Origin: Lepidostoma basale
Taxonomy: Eukaryota > Arthropoda > Insecta > Trichoptera > Lepidostomatidae
Assembly: GCA_022606425.2 (NCBI GenBank)
Contig: JAHDVF020000215.1
Span: 434,001 to 498,000, forward strand
Length of the DNA: 64,000 bases
Direction of reading: 5' to 3'
Each line of letters begins with the position of its first letter. Within the stretch, counting starts at the first letter, position 1. The translations under genes were made by a program, and so were the position numbers. The notes under the pieces are model-generated. The model had not been told where the DNA came from, ran no database searches, and was given only the letters and a program-made list of their open reading frames with translations. Shown piece by piece: positions 32,756-43,155 of the stretch.

Positions 32756-33225
32756 TGAGTTTTTCCTTATTATACCTAATAATAGATGTGCATCGATTTC
32801 TAAAGGACTTAACGTCGTATTTCTTAAGTCGGCGAGTACAAATTCCCCCCCAGTTTGCTGCACTGCGGTCTTTGAGAGGATTACACGTTATTAATGCAAA
32901 CCTATCAATTACGTGCCAACTGAGCACTGTGTCAACTAGCCCCATTCTCCCCTAATAATAATAATAGTAATACATTCACAGAACTGTCGACTGATTCGTG
33001 TAATTTAAGCTTATTTCCATATCTTGATTTAAAGCGTTTCTTGCATTGTGCTCAGGAATAAATCACCGTTTTTATGAAATCGGGTTGATTGCGCTGAGCT
33101 TTTAAGTCCATAAATATCTAGGCAGGAGCTTTGAGCTAAGCTGACTTCATATTTCATATTGGGTTCTGGTCTAAAGCTGCTCGAAAGCTCCCAGATTCGT
33201 AAACGATTATGGTCTCGTTTTTAAA
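32756..33225. other. no recognisable feature
   Basis: Flanks the Transib insertion. Short opposed ORFs at 32751-32955 look spurious. Confidence 0.4.
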
Positions 33226-33230
33226 CGTCG

Positions 33231-33268
33231 CACATTGGGGCAGGATTCAGATTTCTCATACAATAACC
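33231..33268 (+). repeat. left Transib end, RSS-like
   Basis: Heptamer-like CACATTG at the very end, a 22-bp spacer, then ACAATAACC (33260-33268), which matches 8 of 9 positions of the V(D)J nonamer ACAAAAACC. This is close to a 23-RSS layout. Confidence 0.6.
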
Positions 33269-33504
33269 CAAAAAATAAAAATTATGATTCATTAAACGCT
33301 TTGTTATTATATGATGACTCAGATATATTTAACATATGATCACGAGCAGATAGACAAGCTAGACTGTGACACGTTTGCTCTAGCACCCCTCAATCGGAGC
33401 CGATTACTCGTAGAGGTTACACGTCCGTTATTTCAAGTCAGCGCAACACCTAGTTTCTAACATTTCTTTAGTTGTATTATTGATAAAAAATTTAAAGTTT
33501 TAGT

Positions 33505-35882
33505 ATGGAACCTTACACGTCAGGTATGTATCCTCTTTTTCGAGTTAAATTAATTGTAATTACGGCTTGTTTTAAATGTAAAAAAATTAAACCGATTTCG
33601 CGTTAAAATGATACAGAGGTTTTTGTAATATTAAAAAAACATTTAGAGATATAGTATAGAATCCCGATGAATTCCGCAAGTATTTTAATTGATTTATAAT
33701 AAGTAATTGTTGTACTTTATTGATATGATGTTATTTTTTGCCACTTTTTGCACATTTTTATAATAACAGCACATTTCGAATAACCAAAAATGAAAAAAAA
33801 AACACCAATTTTCTATCTTAATCTGTTTTTCCTTTTCTCGCATACCTAGGTACCAGCTCCAGCACTTTGTCCATGACAAAGCATCAATTAATAACGCTTA
33901 TGAAGAGTTTCGGAAAAGAAAAATTGGAGGATCAGATTGATTTCCTGCAAAAAGAAATCATAAAACGGCCAGGGTGTGTTGATGAGTTAGGAAAAAGTGT
34001 TACGTGTGTTAAAATTTTTATTCGGTTTAAATTTGATTATAAATCATGATGGGAATCAGCTCACTGGATGAAAGAAAGATTTCTCGATGTTAATAAAACG
34101 TGGCTTGATACATCCGTTTCTTTCATTCGCGCTACAAAAACATGTGGCGGTGGCCCGATGATTCCTTTTGAGGAGAGTACAGAAAGGGTGAAGCGGCAAA
34201 AGACGGTTAATCTGAGGAATTCTGCATCTCTGCCAGACTTACTCTACGCAACACAAATGGAACTTAGAGCTGCATGACAGGCAGATGCCTCAAAGTTGGT
34301 TCGAGGTATTTTATCTGTTCCAACAGGTTCAGGTAAATCTCATCAAACTTCCAGGGAGTCTTTTGGAAACGTGTTCATGTCAGCAGGAGATGCTTTAGCA
34401 CTTTTAATAGAAGCGGACTTGCCTCCACATCAGTATAACGCTATTAAGTTGAAATCTAAAAACTTATATCCTTCGTATAAAACTGTACAGGCCTAAAAAA
34501 GACGATGTTATCCAGAGCCAGAAAATATACATGTCACGGATACTTTGGTATATGTTGATTTGCAGATCATGCTTAATCTCACGATTGAGCGTTTAATTAT
34601 CACCCATCAAGATGTTGTTTTTACACTCAAACCCAAAGAATTAAATAATATGATATTATATTCCAAATGGGGAGTTGATGGAAATTCGGGGCACAGTTCA
34701 CATAAACAGGCTTTTTTTGACGCAGATGCCGATGATGCAGCGGTTTTTATCACATCATTTGCCCCCTTACGCCTAGTGTCTGGTGCCAAAATTATTTGGC
34801 AAAATCCAAGACCTGGTTCAACGAGGTATTGCAGACCTCTGAAAATAGAATTTATTAAGGAATGCACAGCAGTACCTTTGGAAGAGAAACGAAGGGTAGA
34901 TGAAGAAATAAAAAATATTACCACAACCATAGTCAGACTAGATGGGCGCGTTATCGTAATCAAACATCATTTAATATTCGCAATGATTGATGGCAAAGTA
35001 TGTAATGCTATCACACATACTTCTTCTACCCAAAAATGTTACATACGTGGTGCCACATCTAAACAATTGAATTATAATATATAGATGCATTGCTAACAAA
35101 ATAAATAAAAACAGAAAATTTAGAATTCGGCATTTCGGTCTTGCACGGATGGATACGCTTTTTTTAGTGTCTTCTCCATTTGACGTACAAACTGCCTATA
35201 AAAGCTCGAGGGACAGACAAGGAAATCGTTGAAGAAACTAAGAAAAAAATTCAAGCTCAGTTCAAAGAAAAACTAGGTTTGATCGTGGACAAACCAAGCC
35301 GGGCTTTGGTAACACAAACGATGGAAATACCGCCAGGCGTTTTTTTTTAAATGCAGAGGTGTCTGCAGAAATAACCAATTTAGATGTAGAATTAATAAGA
35401 AAAATGCACGCCATTTTAATAGTTATATCATGTGGTCATGAAATTAGTGTGGAAAAATACCGGGAGTATGCGTTACATACAGCCAGATATTTTGAAGAAA
35501 AATATCCGTGGTGTAATATGCCACCCACACTTCACGAATATTTAATACACGGACCTGAAATATAAAAACGTCAATATTGCCGATAGGTCAATTAACCGAA
35601 GAAGCGCAGGAAGCACGTAACAAATATTTTAAGAAGTTTAGGGAGTACCACTCGAGGAAATCCAGCAGAACGAATTCAAACACGGATATTTTAAATTTTC
35701 TTTTACTCTCATCAGATCGTTTAATAACTAGTAAGAGGAAATTACCGAAAGATAAACTAACTAGATTCCCCAAAGACGTTTTGGATCTGATAATACCTCC
35801 ATCTACAGGGTCCTCCAGCCAAAGCGAAAATGATGAATCCGATGACAATGATGGTGTCTCAGAAATATCTGATAACGAGTAA
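33505..35882 (+). pseudogene. Transib transposase (RAG1-related), disabled
   Basis: Predicted exon 1 is ATG at 33505 to CAG at 33523. The GTATGT donor follows, and the intron ends at CCTAG (33849). Exon 2 continues in frame. It then stays in one frame to 35084, broken by TGA 34047, TGA 34275 and TAA 34494. A shift near 35080, TAA 35102, TAG 35165, a 1-nt loss near 35295 and a shift near 35565 follow. RAG1-like landmarks: KWGVDG (first catalytic Asp, codon 34677), WQNPRPGSTRYCRPLKIEF, KCYIRG (a zinc CxxC whose second Cys is Arg), LHGWIRFF, GNTNDGNTARRFF, LHEYLIHG (His-x4-His zinc pair), LTEEAQEARNKYFKKFR (catalytic Glu in QEARNK) and an acidic C-terminus. The order and spacing agree with the RAG1 core. 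Recent death is likely because most stops are single-base changes. Confidence 0.85.
33524..33849 (+). other. predicted intron in the Transib transposase
   Basis: Donor CAG|GTATGT and acceptor TACCTAG|GT. Joining gives a phase-1 junction and keeps the frame (MEPYTSG then TSSSTLSMTK). A pyrimidine-rich stretch precedes the acceptor. Confidence 0.55.
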
Positions 35883-36160
35883 AAAAAATATTGGTGTGTA
35901 TTTATGAAGGGTAAAATCGACGTTCTTTCAAGAAACGTATATATTATGTAAAACTAAGCTGCATTTTACGTTATTAAAAATAATAAAAAATGACTTTAAC
36001 GAGCATATAAAAATAAGACAGTATTTGACACATATTTCATTGTTATTGGAAAAATAAAGTGTTAATATTCATGACATTGTCTCTTATTTTCATTAACCTA
36101 CCTAATTACATTAAATCCTTTGATTTATAGCTATATATATAGCTTCTATGAGTTAATGAC

Positions 36161-36187
36161 ACGTTTTCATATTTTGGCCCCACTGTG
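36161..36187 (-). repeat. right Transib end, perfect RSS heptamer
   Basis: On the minus strand the element starts with CACAGTG, the exact V(D)J consensus heptamer. No good nonamer is seen at 12 or 23 bp, so the two ends differ. Confidence 0.6.
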
Positions 36188-36192
36188 CGTCG

Positions 36193-36455
36193 GAAACATC
36201 CTTTTTTGATAAACTTTTCTTTGTCTTTTTCCAATACATTGTGGTTCAGACAAAACCTCTTTTAAAGGTTTATCTGATATTAATATGAGATACTCTCGAG
36301 TTATACAAAGTACTTATATTAAATACTTAGTGCACTCTTATATTTTTATGATGATTTTACCTCCGCCATTGAGATAATGATATAAACCTTTTGAAGGTAA
36401 AATGCCTTCAAATCAAGCATTGCTTACGCATTTTTGATAATATACACGTTTTCAA
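36193..36455. other. no recognisable feature
   Basis: AT-rich right flank of the Transib insertion. Confidence 0.4.
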
Positions 36456-36459
36456 TACA

Positions 36460-36665
36460 TTAAACTATAATCAAAATGAATGAAACGTTTGTTTTCTAGA
36501 AGTTTTATTAAAGTTTATGGGAATGTCATGTTTCGACCTTACCTATCAAATGTGACATTTGAGCGAATCACGCCATTCCATAAACTATGTATAATATAAT
36601 AAAACTTCTTGATAACAGACGTTTTCATTCGTAATAATTATTTAATATGGAGTTTTACAAAATCG
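36460..36665. repeat. foldback family C
   Basis: AAACGTTTGTTTTCTAGAAG, ATGTCATGTTTCGACCTTAC and the inverted arm to ATTCGTAATAATTATTTAATATGG. Confidence 0.65.
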
Positions 36666-36745
36666 TTAAAAAAAAATTGTAAAGATGCGGTAACTTATAT
36701 TATTTTTGTAATTTTTAATTTTTAAGTACTTTCATATCGCACCTA

Positions 36746-36980
36746 GGGTAAGGTAAGGTAATTTGGCAGTATATGTTTTAACATGACTCGCACATCAATG
36801 TTTTGTACCAGCGGAGGCGCGTGTGATAACTGTGTTTTGAAGTTTATTCGTCTAATTCTAGATATTTTGTCATCTATTGGTAATTTTCCGAAGCTTACAT
36901 AGCGATAGCTTATATAGTACGACTGTGTTTCAGAATGTACTGCCAAATTACCTATACTGCCAAAATACCTTACCTTACCC
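36746..36980. mobile_element. MITE with TA target, Tc1/mariner-like
   Basis: A 235-bp element: GGGTAAGGTAAGGTAATTTGG at the left, and the inverted CCTTACCTTACCC with TACTGCCAAA blocks at the right. TA lies on both sides (36744-36745, 36981-36982). No complete ORF for a transposase. The AAGGT phrase is tandem within the ends. Confidence 0.65.
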
Positions 36981-36982
36981 TA

Positions 36983-37525
36983 TATCCTTATCTTAGAGAG
37001 AAAAAACTGATTTTTTAAATATATTTAATTATGGGATCCCAAAAATTCTATTGTTTTTTTTTCTTATAGTTGAATAATTAATCGTGATATGGTTCAACCG
37101 TTCTTAATTCCGACAGAAACGTGGCGTTTTTTCTAACTATTAAAAAGCAATTATTTTTTGGAATCATCCTACCCTTAAGATTATGTGAGAGATAACGAAT
37201 CGCATGAATATAGCTTTTCGTAACACACTTTACTCGTACCTTAATGGATGACTTAGGTCACCTGTTGGTGCCCTGGAGATGGATAAATAAATTAGTATCG
37301 GCTCTTATCTTCGTTCGAGGCAAGATTTCGGATCGAGCAAATGGTCCAGAACTATTACGAACTTCTCCAACATGGGTTATTCGATTATATCTGACTTAAC
37401 CATTAAAACTGGCGCTTTAAGTAATCCAATAAAATGATGGGAAATTAATATCGGGTCGTAGAGGTAAGTCCTAAGTGGACCTTGGGAGTTGTGACGTCAG
37501 AAACAGTTTAGAAAAGACAACCAGT
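36983..37525. other. no gene recognised
   Basis: Includes a less AT-rich part (37250-37500) without recognisable coding content. Confidence 0.35.
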
Positions 37526-37527
37526 CA

Positions 37528-37590
37528 AAAAAATGTTCATGTGGTCTGTTATGCGGATGATGCTGTAATCATAGCTGAGAATAGATATTT
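37528..37590 (+). mobile_element. LINE RT palm fragment with YADD
   Basis: The plus-strand frame reads VHVVCYADDAVIIAENR. YADD is the catalytic motif of reverse transcriptases. Only about 20 codons survive before another LINE piece begins on the opposite strand. Confidence 0.7.
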
Positions 37591-37800
37591 CTTCTTCTTT
37601 TTCTTAAAGTGCCCTGTCAGGTCCCCCCGACGTTGGCGATCAGTCTGGTAAACTCTTCCCTATCCTGCGCTGTCCGGAATAGCTCCTCCACAGTTCCGAT
37701 TCCCGTCCATTCCCTCACATTGCGCAGCCAAGAGATCTACCTTCTCCCTGCCCCCCTGCGGCCCTCTATTTTTCCCTTCAAAATTATTGATTGATATTTT
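37590..37800 (-). mobile_element. RTE-like LINE 3' end
   Basis: Same terminus as 44640-44965 (GTGCCCTGTCAGGTCCCCCC, CCTATCCTGCGCTGTCCGGAA, TCCCTCACATTGCGCAGCC in plus reading) with a GAAGAAG-type tail on the minus strand. Confidence 0.65.
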
Positions 37801-38344
37801 AAATATTTAAAATCGTCGAAATATCGTCACCTGAGAGTAAGAAGGTTCCGACTGACAAAAGTAAAAAGCTGAGAAAAATGAAGTCGTTGGTTTCGGGTAT
37901 GTATCTTGGAATAAAAGGGTTTTGTTCCAATTTCCACTGATTCTTTTACCGAGAAACTTGTAAATTTTGTCTGGCAACAGTTGGAATAATAAAGTTCTAA
38001 GTTTAAATGAATCCTTCTTCGGTGAATCGTGTGCTTTTGAATGATCAGATGGAACTTGATTCTTTTCGTAACATCAAAATGACGATACTATTACATGTTT
38101 TTTTTAATTGTACGTATAGATAAGGTTAGTAAGAACCCTTTTCACGAAAAAAAGCCAAATGTGAAATTTTGTTAGTTGGAACCCTCTTACTTTCAGGTGA
38201 CGATATGTTGTTCTCAGAAACAGTTTATTTTGTAACATTTAAGCACCTTTCTGATTTATATTATTTAATATTCTTTAATTATGTAAGCATTTTTTTTATT
38301 AGTTGCAGATAATTTTTTCCAGAATTTTGGGGTTAATCCCTTAA
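37801..38344. other. no recognisable feature
   Basis: AT-rich; ATCGTCACCTGAGAGTAAGA and TCTTACTTTCAGGTGACGAT (37824-37843, 38187-38206 approx.) are inverted, suggesting a decayed foldback about 390 bp long. Confidence 0.4.
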
Positions 38345-38880
38345 TTATATCACGTTACCAACATTTAATATTTGATTGATTTGATCGTGCCACGTTTTCC
38401 TCGATCTCCCTTTATTTCTTGTTCCGTGTACGTTGTTCATATATAATTTCTTCACTATTTTTCCCATTGGGCTGAACCATTTTAAATTATTCATTTGCAC
38501 AACTTTTACTTATTTTATTTGTCACACTAAAATATACAATAGCGATGAGATTCGCAACCCATCACACCGCGTCTCTCGCGAGGGCGATAAGGGAATGATG
38601 GAGTGCCGCATTGGTTAAATGTGGCACTCCATTATTTCTGCCTACCCTTTCGGGGAAACGGCGTGTTGGTTAGTTACGAGTAGTTAGTTAGTTAGTTAAA
38701 ATAAACGGATTTACTACACATTCGTCTAAAGTCAAAGAGATATAATTTTTACTGTATTTATTATATTTTCATCCATATTTTGCCAGTTGCTTGACTTCCA
38801 TAAATAAGGGTCGGCATAAGAACACGATTTTGCACTGACATCTCAGCTTTTTTAGATAGGGTTGTTAGCGATGACAACTA
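38345..38880 (-). mobile_element. LINE family 1, split by a non-autonomous copy
   Basis: Minus-strand family 1 sequence at 38345-38535 resumes at 38705-38880 (to the GTTGTTAGCGATGACAAC block). The opposite-orientation non-autonomous retroposon lies between the two parts. Confidence 0.65.
38537..38700 (+). mobile_element. non-autonomous retroposon, short copy
   Basis: TAGCGATGAGATTCGCAACCC, GGAGTGCCGCATTGG, then the shared LINE 1 terminus and TAGTTAGTTAGTTAG. Confidence 0.75.
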
Positions 38881-39484
38881 AAAGTGCACAATTTACATAC
38901 ATTTTATTTTTAAAACTGCCGAAAAATGATTTGTTTTAAGATTTGATTGGGTTTGTTCACGTAATAGTTTGATTTCGTCCGATGGATTCATCAATTCCAT
39001 TTATATTGGTAATATGTTAACCTTTGAATCGACGCGAATTAATAACTTCCATTAGCATGATCAAACGGAATTGTAAAGCTCGTCGAGAAATTCTGCGCGT
39101 TATCGGCTTTTAAAAATTCCAAAAAGCATAAATTATCACCATCGTTTTAAAGCTTTCGATAATTTATTAGGGTGGCTAATAGTGTATGTAAAAATAATAT
39201 TTAAAAATTGTATATTTAGCTAAGTCAGTTTATAATGCAAGGTCATCATTATGTGAATCAAAATGCTGTAAATAATTTCACAAAATCCATTTATTAAGAA
39301 CATCGATTTTTCATGGTTCAGAAATGCAAAGTTTTATTCTAAACATCATTTGATTATTACGTCATAAGTAATGTCACCTATCTGTATACTGTGTACTCGT
39401 ATATGTATGTTATTAAGGTCATTATATTTTTTCTTGAACTGTTTTTGTCGTGTATTTAAGAATATTATCATTATTTTATATATT
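38881..39484. other. no recognisable feature
   Basis: AT-rich spacer without repeat match. Confidence 0.4.
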
Positions 39485-39660
39485 AATTAACAAACAATCA
39501 AGCCGTTTCTCCGAAGGGGTAAACAGTAGGGACAGATATAATAGACTGCAACACTATTATTTTCGTGTAATACTTCTCTCGATTCCTTAACATTCATACA
39601 ACGTATCACACACACTCGTCGATTTTTCCGACTCTTGACGTTTCAATCTGTATATTTTAA
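39485..39660 (-). mobile_element. LINE family 1, short 3' end
   Basis: AACAAACAATCAAGCCGTTTC followed by about 130 bp of the terminal region. Confidence 0.65.
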
Positions 39661-39772
39661 ATGTAATGAAGAGTTATATAAATAGTATGTAAATGTATTC
39701 CATTAGCAAAACACTTATCACATATCATGAGAATTCGTAACTGAAAAATTGTATACAGTAAATTTGTATACA

Positions 39773-40003
39773 GACGACCTTCGTGGCAGAGTGATAAGAG
39801 CTCTGAATTTCATACCAAAGGTCCCGGGTTCGATTCCCGGCGATGGAAGTGTGATTGTCACATTGTCTTTGGTCTGGTGTAGAATTCACGTGACAATAAA
39901 ATGGCGATAGATTGGCTACCTATCACATGTCACGAGAATCAATAAAAATAAATTGTATACAGTAATTGGGTTCAAACGACCTGTTGTATACATAAAAAAA
40001 CTA
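39773..40003 (+). mobile_element. tRNA-derived SINE
   Basis: A box TGGCAGAGTGA (39784-39794) and B box GGTTCGATTCC (39827-39837). Body shared with 19813-20050 (TGGTCTGGTGTAGAATTCACG and so on), ending TGTATACATAAAAAAAC. Confidence 0.85.
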
Positions 40004-40110
40004 ACTAACAATCACGCCTTCTTCCCGAAGGGGTGAGCAGAAAGAATGGACTGCCACATTTTAAATTCCTGACATACTTATCTCCTGACATAATTTATAA
40101 ATGATTAATT
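40004..40110 (-). mobile_element. LINE family 1, very short 3' end
   Basis: TAACTAACAATCACGCC terminus followed by about 80 bp. Confidence 0.6.
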
Positions 40111-40119
40111 TGTATTTGA

Positions 40120-40270
40120 TTGGTAATGGGAAAAACATTGAAGATGGAGGTATCCTCCGAAACATGTCGTGTTCTTTAATATATTTTAAAATTAATAGTG
40201 GATTAAACAAAGCTATTTTCAATTTCCTTAGTATATTATTATGGAATTCCCCAGTGTTAATGCCTTAGCG
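40120..40270 (+). repeat. family E single arm, hammerhead remnant
   Basis: TTGAAGA, T, GGAGG-TAT-CCTCC, GAAACATGTCGTG (40138-40171), then TTAATAGTGGATTAAACAAAG and TGGAATTCCCCAGTG. C3 is T and stem I is lost, so cleavage is unlikely. Confidence 0.55.
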
Positions 40271-40714
40271 TTCAATAAAATTGTATTTGTATAAATTAAA
40301 ACTTTTTTATTCATAATATTTACATTTCCGATTCCGCGTCCGTTTCCGTTTCTGTTTCCGCTAAAAAATACTTTTGACAACTGTTTACGTTACTGCTTCC
40401 ATCATGACACTTCCGTTGCATCACTAGTTTTCAACCCCGGTCCTAAATTTACCTTGGATCTATTATGCCCACCCGGGATTGAGATCCAGTCGGGAGACTT
40501 TGGTAAATAGTGAATTGCGATGTTATTTGCGAACGACGGCGGTTACTATTGACTATGCATTTTTGTTTGCCAACAAAGTATATTCTTCCATCAGCTGCAT
40601 AAATATCATTAAAGCATTCATTTGATTCCCTCGTTGCAAAGAATGATCAATGACGCAAGCTTCGAGTGTTCCATTTTAGTCTGATTTAAATTAAAATTTA
40701 ACTTATTTGTTCAT
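40271..40714. other. no recognisable feature
   Basis: Contains a short CCGTTTCCGTTTCTGTTTCCG repeat near 40340; otherwise nothing. Confidence 0.4.
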
Positions 40715-41470
40715 GTTTCTTCTTCTTCCTTGTTGTAGACCTATGTGGTTTGTTCTCCAGAATGTTGCTCGTCCTGTGAGGTAGACTCCCAGCTGTCCTT
40801 ACAACTTTTAGAAGGTCTTCCACGAGGACGAGTCCCATGAGGCTATGAGATTATGTAGTGCAATATAGGGGAGTCTGGTGGTGTCCATTCTTTGAACATG
40901 ACCGTATCTGCTCCATCTTATAATATCCTCAACCTCACATATCTCTCTTATTCTAGTGTTACTCACGCGATCTCTCAGTGTCTTGCCTGCTATCGTTCTA
41001 AGTGTCATCATCTCGGAAGTCCTCAAAACTTGGTTGGTCTTCGTTGTGTCTGCCCTTGCTTCGACGCCATTAGTTATTATTGGTCTTACGCATGTTTTAT
41101 AGATTCTCGTCTTACTCTTAATGGCCATGTCTTTGTTTTTCCATATTGTGGATTTTAGAGTGCCAGAGATTGCAGCTGCTTTGTTTACTTGAGCTTGTAT
41201 TTCTTCCCGCAGATCAGCTCCTTCCACCAGGTCTATGCCTAGATTGACTTGAAGGTCCTGACCTGTTCTATGGGTTGATTTTCTATAACAAGGTCACATG
41301 TTTTAGGTGTTTTGGAAAAGGTCATACCTACATTTTGTATTTTCGATAGAGATCTTCGTGTTGTATTTCTTGCAGTCTGTCTAGCATTTCTTGCAGTTTT
41401 TTTTTATAAATCATTATTGTTTTCAGCTATGATTATAGCATCGTTTGTAAAACAGACCACATTGACAATT
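40715..41470 (-). mobile_element. LINE family 2, 3' end with RT palm remnant
   Basis: The 139-codon minus frame (40808-41227) contains EEIQAQVNKAAAISGTLKST, RIYKTCVRPIITNGVEARAD, LRTIAGKTLRDRVSNT and EVEDIIRWSR. Upstream (41420-41465, minus) the palm motif survives as FTNDAIIIAENNNDL (YADD degenerated). This is the longest family 2 copy, ending in the GAAGAAGAAG tail at 40718. Confidence 0.85.
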
Positions 41471-42140
41471 TGTTTATGTTTATATCTATATATTATATTA
41501 TTTGTATACCATATAAATTTAATTCGCTTTGCCATGTGCCCATTTCACTCGCGGTTAGCTCACAGTGTACGTAATTATTGTATATTTCAAATGTGCATTC
41601 GTCCATAGCAGATTCTTTGTCATGGAATATCGAATTAAAATGCAACAAGATTGTTACATTTCTTCAGTTGTGGATTCATATTTGAATAAATATAACTACA
41701 CTTGATTGTCGATTTATGCGGGGGTTTGATCTGTGTGGCTCCAAGTTTTTCTCTCAAAGACTTAACAAACTATTTCAATTTAAATCACAAAATTATTTTT
41801 GTTTGCCTTAACGCTTTGAGTATTCTTACATAATATTCTCATAAGCAAATTTGTTTGAAATGCTTTTATTCGTATAAACACTCTTTTGTGGTAAACGAAC
41901 GATAAAGACCACTTTGAAAATTCATAATTTTCTCGTAAAAGGACACAAAAGACATCATGAATGAAAAATCAGTCTCATTATTTAGATTTCAGATTTTAGC
42001 ATAATATTGAACTTACGGTTATCTTAAATTGTGTGTGTTTTTATATTCAAATGAGATGCTCTTAATTGTCGTTTTGGTAGAAGCGATTTTCTTAAAAAAA
42101 CTTTTTACACGATTTATTCCGATATATATTTTTTAATATG
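41471..42140. other. no gene recognised
   Basis: At 41700-41760 a short segment (TTTATGCGGGGGTTTGATCTGTGTGG) resembles part of repeat J. The rest is AT-rich. Confidence 0.4.
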
Positions 42141-42145
42141 CTTAA

Positions 42146-42451
42146 AAGGCGGGCCACACTGTGATAAACATGCTGGTTTGAAATCAAAATTTGTATACTG
42201 AATGTTATTACTCAAACTTAAACCATGTTCTAGACGTAGTAAAAACGTCGATTTTAGTAAACCATGAGTTAAACCGCGGATGTTTCTGCATACGGTTGCA
42301 ACCGTATGCAGAAACATCCGCGGTTTAACTCATGGTTTACTAAAATCGACGTTTTTACTACGTCTAGAACATGGTTTAAGTTTGAGTAATAACATTCAGT
42401 ATACAAATTTTGGTTTCAAACCAGCTTGTTTATCACAGTGTGGCCCGCCTT
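42146..42451. mobile_element. MITE G as a 306-bp near-perfect palindrome
   Basis: The two halves of ~153 bp are reverse complements with only a few mismatches (for example AACATGCTGGTTTGAAATC against the complement of the right half's AACAAGCTGGTTTGAAACC). It is flanked by TAA on both sides (42143-42145, 42452-42454). The two overlapping ORFs on opposite strands with almost identical translations are an artefact of the palindrome. Confidence 0.85.
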
Positions 42452-42702
42452 TAATTAAGAAAATACAGCTTACTTGAGACAAATTGATTATCGTATATTG
42501 CAAGCAAAAATGGCATATTTTCTTCTATGAATTCACATTTGAATAACTATTTAAAAACATTATATTTTCGCAAAACTTTTTTGTATTTTTCAATAGCATG
42601 CTTCGGGACACAGACATCTTTCCTGAGTGTAGAAATTTGAACAGTATAATGAAAAAAAAAAATCGTTGCTTTTAAACTAAATGAAACAGAAAAAATATAG
42701 TA
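42452..42702. other. no recognisable feature
   Basis: AT-rich spacer. Confidence 0.4.
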
Positions 42703-43152
42703 TTATTGGCTTTACGTATGGAAGCGAAGCATGGAACTGGCAAAGGAGGATGAAAGTAGAATAAATTAAGTAGAAATGAGATCTCTTAAACTTAGAATGT
42801 GCGGATGCACTGTGTATGAGTGTCGAATGAAAATATAAGACGTGAATGCGATGCGAACACGTGTTATGAACAAAGTAACGAATGAAGAAAAAATGGTAAA
42901 AAAAAAGTATATGGTAACGATGTAAATGGAACTATAAATAGTGGAAGACCGAGAAAAACTTGGCACGATCAAATAAATCAAATTAGAATGTCGGCCACGT
43001 GAGGAGTCAGAGAAATCGACGCGCGTGCATGACACGATGTATGAATGTTGATGAATCGAGAGAAATATGTCAGGAAAGAACAGTGCGGCAGTCCATTCTT
43101 TCTGCCTACCCCTTTGGAGACACGGCGTGATGTTTGGTTAGTTAGTTAGTTT
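42703..43152 (+). mobile_element. LINE family 1, 3' end
   Basis: Starts TTTACGTATGGAAGCGAAGC (YGSEAW) and runs to CGGCGTGATGTTTGGTTAG. Heavily frameshifted. Confidence 0.75.
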
Positions 43153-43155
43153 CGT

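Larger units (their letters stand above)
33231..36187 (+). mobile_element. Transib DNA transposon, complete ends, decayed
   Basis: A 2,957-bp element with ends CACATTGGGGC (left) and, inverted, CACAGTGGGGC (right). It is flanked on both sides by CGTCG (33226-33230 and 36188-36192). Transib elements are known for CACWxTG ends and GC-rich 5-bp target duplications of CGNCG type; this copy fits both. Inside is a single transposase gene with one predicted intron and a poly(A) signal (AATAAA, 36052-36057). It is dead through several stops and frameshifts. Transib is the family from which the RAG1 recombinase of jawed vertebrates derives. Confidence 0.88.

Noticed and set aside
34607..34963. 118-codon minus ORF
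   Set aside because: Antisense shadow of the Transib transposase frame.
39780..39845. Possible tRNA gene
   Set aside because: A and B boxes are good, but the acceptor stem does not close and a repeated SINE body follows, so it is a tRNA-derived SINE head.
42114..42477. Two opposite ORFs with almost the same protein
   Set aside because: A consequence of the MITE palindrome. No codon evidence for a protein.
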